Below, one piece after another: positions 7,938-11,334 of a stretch of DNA of 11,334 nt. Under the pieces are notes generated by a model. It saw only the letters and a list, made by a program, of their open reading frames with translations. It was not told the origin of the DNA and did not search any database. The position numbers were made by a program, and so were the translations under genes. This stretch comes from Acanthamoeba lenticulata (Eukaryota; Discosea; Longamoebia; Acanthamoebidae). The stretch's first letter is position 1; every line of letters begins with the position of its first letter. The stretch is from NCBI GenBank assembly GCA_002179805.1, contig NAVB01003048.1, positions 1 through 11,334 of the forward strand, written 5' to 3'.

Positions 7938-9688
7938 ATGAGTGTGCGGGTGTGGGGAGCGTGCGATGGCGCGAGCGCGCTGGACCAGGTGCACCCCGGC
8001 AGCTTGCGGCAAGTGGTGTGCACCCACCAGCTTGGCTTGCTGCTGGTAGGCATCAGTACCGCCGCAAGTGATTTGCAAGTATTTCACTGCGCTCGGGACC
8101 AATTGGATGTGGTGCCAGCAGAGCGGGTGGAAGCAGAGGGCACGCTTTCGTCCACTTCGTTCGAGGAGCAAGAGGAGGACGAAGACGCTTCCCGCTCTGG
8201 CGAGCGACAGAAGAAGCGGCAGCGCACTACCTCACCGCGTCCCACGCCTCAGGTTCAACGCCTTCGCTTCCTCGACCAACCGGCCCGAGTGACGCAGGTG
8301 GCAGCCACCTGGGCACACGCGCTACTCCTCGACGGTTCGGCCGCATCTCTTCCTTGTGCATTCGAAACATGGCCAGGTTTGACTTGTCTTCCTGCCCCAG
8401 AGGCGGGCTCGCTCTACTCGGTCGGCTGGAACGCCTTTGGCCAGTGCGGCACGGGCGACCGGTACAACACCCACCACGTTCCTCGAGATGGAGAACGATG
8501 TGATGAATTGGCTGACGCTGATGCTGGCGCCACTTGGTGGCGTAGCGAACCGGTCCGACGCCCGTTCCGCGTCGATGCCCTACGCGACGTTGGACCGGTT
8601 CATTCCATCGCCGCCGGCGAGAAGCACTCGCTGGCCGTCGACTGTACGTTGAACTCGACCCGAACTTCTTCCTACATCCACCAGCACTCACGACGTGGCG
8701 CTCAAAGGCAAGGGCCAGGTGTGGGGCTGGGGCCTGAACCGATATGGCCAGCTGGGTCTCGAGCAGGACGTCGAACGCCTCCAGGCCTGGGAAGCCGACG
8801 AGCTGTCCAAGCAGGCTGAGCGCCACTTCAGCCCAGATGACTTGGTCCACACCACCCCGCAGAGGCTCGACGCCCTGGTCAAGTACGACCGCGCCGCCCG
8901 TGGTCGACGACGGCCCAGGCGTGGCCACTGACCTTTTGTCTCGCGGCGCTGCAGGGACGACGTGCGCGCCGCGCGCGTGTTCGCGGGATGGAACTACTCC
9001 ATGGTCCTGAGCGACATGGGCCAGCTGTTCGCCTTTGGCTGGGGCATGTACGCCCAGGTTGGTGGCCCTACATGACAGTCGGTGGTGCACAGGAGGCCGA
9101 CTGGGCGCTGGTCTGATCCCTTCTTTTAGCTCGGGCAGGGGGACCTGACCAACGAGTTCCTGCCTCGGCCGGTCGAGCTCAGCATCTCGGCCGAGAATGG
9201 CGACGATGACGACGACGGAAGCGCAGACGAGGACATCGTCGACTGCGCGTGTGGCCTCTGGCACGCCGCGGCCTTGACCGAGAGCGGAAAGGTCTTTACG
9301 TGGGGCTATGGCAAGGACGGTCAGGTTCGTCCTCCCCCAAAGGCCCTTGTTGCTGCCTCGAGTCTCACTCCCGGCGCTGGCGGCCAGATGGGCAATGGGA
9401 CCAGCAAGGGCAGCTCGGTGCCGCAGCTCGTTGCGGCCCTCAAGGACGTACGAGTCACGCGGGTGTGCTGTGGTAGCCGCCACACGGCCGTGCTCACAGG
9501 TTCGGGCGTGATCGACCGCGCTCAGACCAGCACAACCTCCTTACGAGCGCGTGTGCGTGGTCCATCCAGATGAGGGCCACGTATGGGCCTGGGGCTTTAA
9601 CGCCTTTGGCCAGGCTGGTGAGAAAGAAGGCGGTAGTGGCGAAGACGCCAGCTCCCTGTGGCCAACAAGAGTACACTTGCAGCGCTGA
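7938..9688 (+). CDS. RCC1-repeat beta-propeller protein, seven exons
   Basis: RCC1 repeats fold as propeller blades used in Ran/Arf-type nucleotide exchange, chromatin binding or scaffolding; the exact role here is unknown. Exons: 7938-8334, 8401-8643, 8708-8882, 8955-9057, 9130-9324, 9388-9499 and 9570-9688, giving 447 residues. Repeats are read as GSLYSVGWNAFGQCG, IAAGEKHSLAVDCKGQVWGW followed by GLNRYGQLG, GQLFAFGWGMYAQLG, GKVFTWGYGKDGQMG, and HTAVLTDEGHVWAWGFNAFG. Each splice joins two halves of a repeat, which supports the junctions. Residues 76-97 form an acidic block followed by a basic cluster (RQKKRQR), a candidate nuclear localisation signal. Other insertions are an Asp/Trp-rich loop after the first repeat, a charged loop after the second and an Asp-rich loop near 9203-9240. 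ATG 7938 is the only start before the A/T-rich promoter. RCCD1-like or another RCC1 subfamily is possible; the repeats alone do not decide. Introns 1 and 5 are in frame and stop-free. Confidence 0.86.
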
Positions 9689-10037
9689 CGAACCACATCC
9701 CCAACAGGTGCTAACTTGTTTATTTTGCCTTTAACAACAGCTGACCACGACAGGCTCATGTGCAGGCCTCTGGGCGGGCCCGTGGAGCACGTTCACCTTG
9801 CTGGCTTGATTTTTGTAACGAAGGTGAGCACCTTGGTTTTAAACCAGAGGACGTTTTTTTGTTGCGGACTGCCGCCACGTCTACAAAAGAGAAAACCATT
9901 TTCTTTGTTTGCTCATTCGGGGAACGGTCGGCAGGGTTGAAGCAAACGACATTTCAGGGTGTGACCTGGCCCCCGCGGTGTTTGTTGTTGTCGAGGCGGT
10001 TTCGTCCATTTCCAACAGCAACAAGCGAAGTGCAAGG
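9689..10037. promoter_or_regulatory. Intergenic region: 3' flank of RCC1-like gene and 5' region of membrane-protein gene
   Basis: This 349-bp stretch has no supported coding exon. The frame leading into the downstream ATG at 10038 is open from before 9911 but has no ATG of its own. A 5' UTR intron is possible (GTGAGC at 9824 to CCAACAG at 10018), but its donor differs from the local GTNCG type. A short CTAAC...AACAACAG stretch near 9710-9741 looks splice-like but is too short to call. Confidence 0.4.
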
Positions 10038-11236
10038 ATGGTTCGGATTTTGGATCGCATGCAGGGCGGCTTGCGCCAAGTGCAAGCGTTTACCGACAGG
10101 CGCGACAGCCAAAAGAAGGCGGCTTGCCTCTACATCCTGACTGTTCTCATCGGCGTACGCTGACCTCTTCTTCATCTCGTCAAGAATTATCCGTAGAGTC
10201 TTTTTTTGTTTGATGCTCACATTGTTCATGCAGATCCTAGCGGTGGTGCGGGCTTGCATCTTACTCGTCGGTTTCAACCTGGTGTCCTCCATCTTTTACA
10301 TGGTCGTTGCAGCCCTGGCTGTTATGGGCTGCCACGCCACGAGGCGCCGCAACCGGTCCCTTCTTGTCCTCGTACGACGCCACACTCCACATCAACTTCC
10401 CTTCCCACCACACTTCCGGGCACTCACGTTGACCGGCTACGTTGGCCACTTGCGGGCCTTTCTTGTGTGTTGATTTGGTCCAGTACGTCGGTTGCATGGC
10501 GCTCGTTGCGGGCCTGGCCTTGTTGGGCCTCATCCTCAGCCTCATCCCCGGCGTCTTGACCTTGACCTTCCACCTGGACATTATCTTTGTTACCATCCTT
10601 GTCGTCATCGAGGTACAGCCAACTCCCTTTTTTAAAGCGTCTTTATTTCGCTTTCTATTCTATTTTTTTAATTTTAATTTAACTAATAATTCTTATTCAT
10701 TTTTTTTCTCCACATTTTAGGGTTTGTCGGTAATTGTGGCCTACAGCCTGAGCAAGGACCTCCACCCGTCGAAGCACGCCCACCATGCGGGCGACGCCAT
10801 GGAGGCCGGTGAGCAGGTCATCAGCTTCGACGAGCAGGCCCCCAACGAGTTCCAGCTGCCTACCTCATCGCAGCCCCAGCCCCAGCACGCCGAGGCGGCC
10901 ATGTACCACCAGCCACCGCCGGCGATGGTGACGCCGCTCGGCGGCATGATGCCCGTCTACGACCCGTCCACGGGGACCTACAGCGGCTACGCCGCGCAGC
11001 CGATGTACGCCAGCGCCTACGGCATGGCCGCCCCGCCCGCGGGGCAGCCGTTTGCCTTCAACCCCTACGCGCCCACCGGCCAGCCCGCCGCTGCGTTCAA
11101 CTTTGCCTCGTTCCCGTCCGAGCAGGCCTCAGCCTCAGCTGCGGCTCCAGCTCCGGCCGCGGCCGCGGCTGCTCCGGCCTACGGCATTGGCGAGGACGAC
11201 GACGACGAGTTTGATCCCTTCCAGGAGGCCAAGTGA
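10038..11236 (+). CDS. Probable four-helix membrane protein with low-complexity DPF tail
   Basis: I do not recognise the family. Exons: 10038-10154, 10234-10371, 10484-10612 and 10721-11236, all introns phase 0 (79, 112, 108 nt; donors GTACGC, GTACGA, GTACAG), giving 299 residues. A short basic N-terminus (1-27) is followed by hydrophobic segments at about 28-50, 50-72, 84-106 and 112-138, with a basic loop (CHATRRRNR) between the second and third. The tail (139-299) is Pro/Ala/Gln/Tyr-rich, with repeated YG/MYA/PYAP motifs, and ends in a GEDDDDEFDPF motif; DPF is residues 293-295. In animal proteins DPF binds the AP-2 alpha appendage, so a role in endocytic or Golgi traffic is a reasonable inference. 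A four-helix core with a cytosolic tail recalls SCAMP or COPI-associated (Tvp15) proteins, but I cannot align it to either. The ATG at 10038 (context aaggATGG) is the first in frame. The downstream flank 11237-11334 shows nothing further. Confidence 0.76.
10640..10712. repeat. A/T-rich, T-run intron filler
   Basis: The third intron (10613-10720) of the membrane-protein gene is almost purely A and T, with long T runs before its TTTTAG end. It is a strong polypyrimidine tract and a sharp base-composition change from the GC-rich exons, which makes both junctions easy to trust. Confidence 0.75.
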
Positions 11237-11334
11237 GTCTCACGAGAGGGAGAGAAACGTTCGGCTTCAGTTTCGTGTGCGATGTACATACCCGGCAAGC
11301 AAACAGCTGAAGGAAAAATTTCGCTCCTTATTTA

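Noticed and set aside
8227..9483. A 418-codon open frame on the minus strand
   Set aside because: It lies wholly opposite the RCC1-like exons, has no family resemblance, and runs across clear splice junctions. It is a shadow of GC-rich coding sequence.
9500..9530. A 31-nt intron alternative in the RCC1-like gene
   Set aside because: It keeps the frame, but 31 nt is far shorter than every other intron here. The 70-nt choice (9500-9569) restores the canonical repeat HTAVLTDEGHVWAWG.
1..11334. Bacterial-type systems: operons, CRISPR arrays, insertion sequences, tRNA or rRNA genes
   Set aside because: Genes are interrupted by spliceosomal introns, no regular repeat-spacer pattern, terminal inverted repeats or transposase motif was seen, and no tRNA-like T-loop or cloverleaf was found by eye.

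Overview
This is a stretch of a compact, intron-rich nuclear genome from a single-celled eukaryote. Coding exons are GC-rich, genes lie close together on both strands, and short spliceosomal introns interrupt nearly every gene. I could place 32 introns, mostly 60-112 nt. The gene content (a mitochondrial ISCU, a secreted BPI/LBP-like protein, an RCC1-repeat protein and acidic or Q-rich low-complexity proteins) and the compact style suggest a free-living amoebozoan of the Acanthamoeba type. That assignment is inference, not something the sequence proves. There is no bacterial operon, phage, transposon, CRISPR array or recognisable RNA gene here.

Layout from left to right: (1) 1-2001 (+), the 3' part of an unrecognised acidic, low-complexity protein gene whose 5' end lies outside the window. 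(2) 2462-3028 (+), a two-exon gene for the mitochondrial Fe-S cluster scaffold ISCU/IscU. (3) 3192-4124 (-), a five-exon gene for a DUF3228-family protein, convergent with ISCU. (4) 4206-6250 (-), a nine-exon gene for a secreted BPI/LBP/CETP-like lipid-binding protein of 502 residues. (5) 6376-7836 (-), a seven-exon gene for a ketopantoate reductase (ApbA/PanE) family protein of 332 residues. (6) 7938-9688 (+), a seven-exon gene for an RCC1-repeat beta-propeller protein of 447 residues, divergent from gene 5 with only 101 bp between start codons. (7) 10038-11236 (+), a four-exon gene for a probable four-helix membrane protein with a long low-complexity tail ending in a DPF motif.

The genes do not form a pathway. 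They look like housekeeping and membrane or secretory genes that are neighbours only because the genome is dense. Exon models were built by hand: each splice choice keeps the frame and, where a family was recognised, restores the family's conserved sequence across the junction. The most striking cross-gene signal is the 5' splice site. In these models 23 of 32 introns have C at position +4 (GTAC, GTTC or GTGC), and 25 of 32 have G at +5, whereas the usual GTAAG occurs only twice. No obviously new multi-gene system was found.
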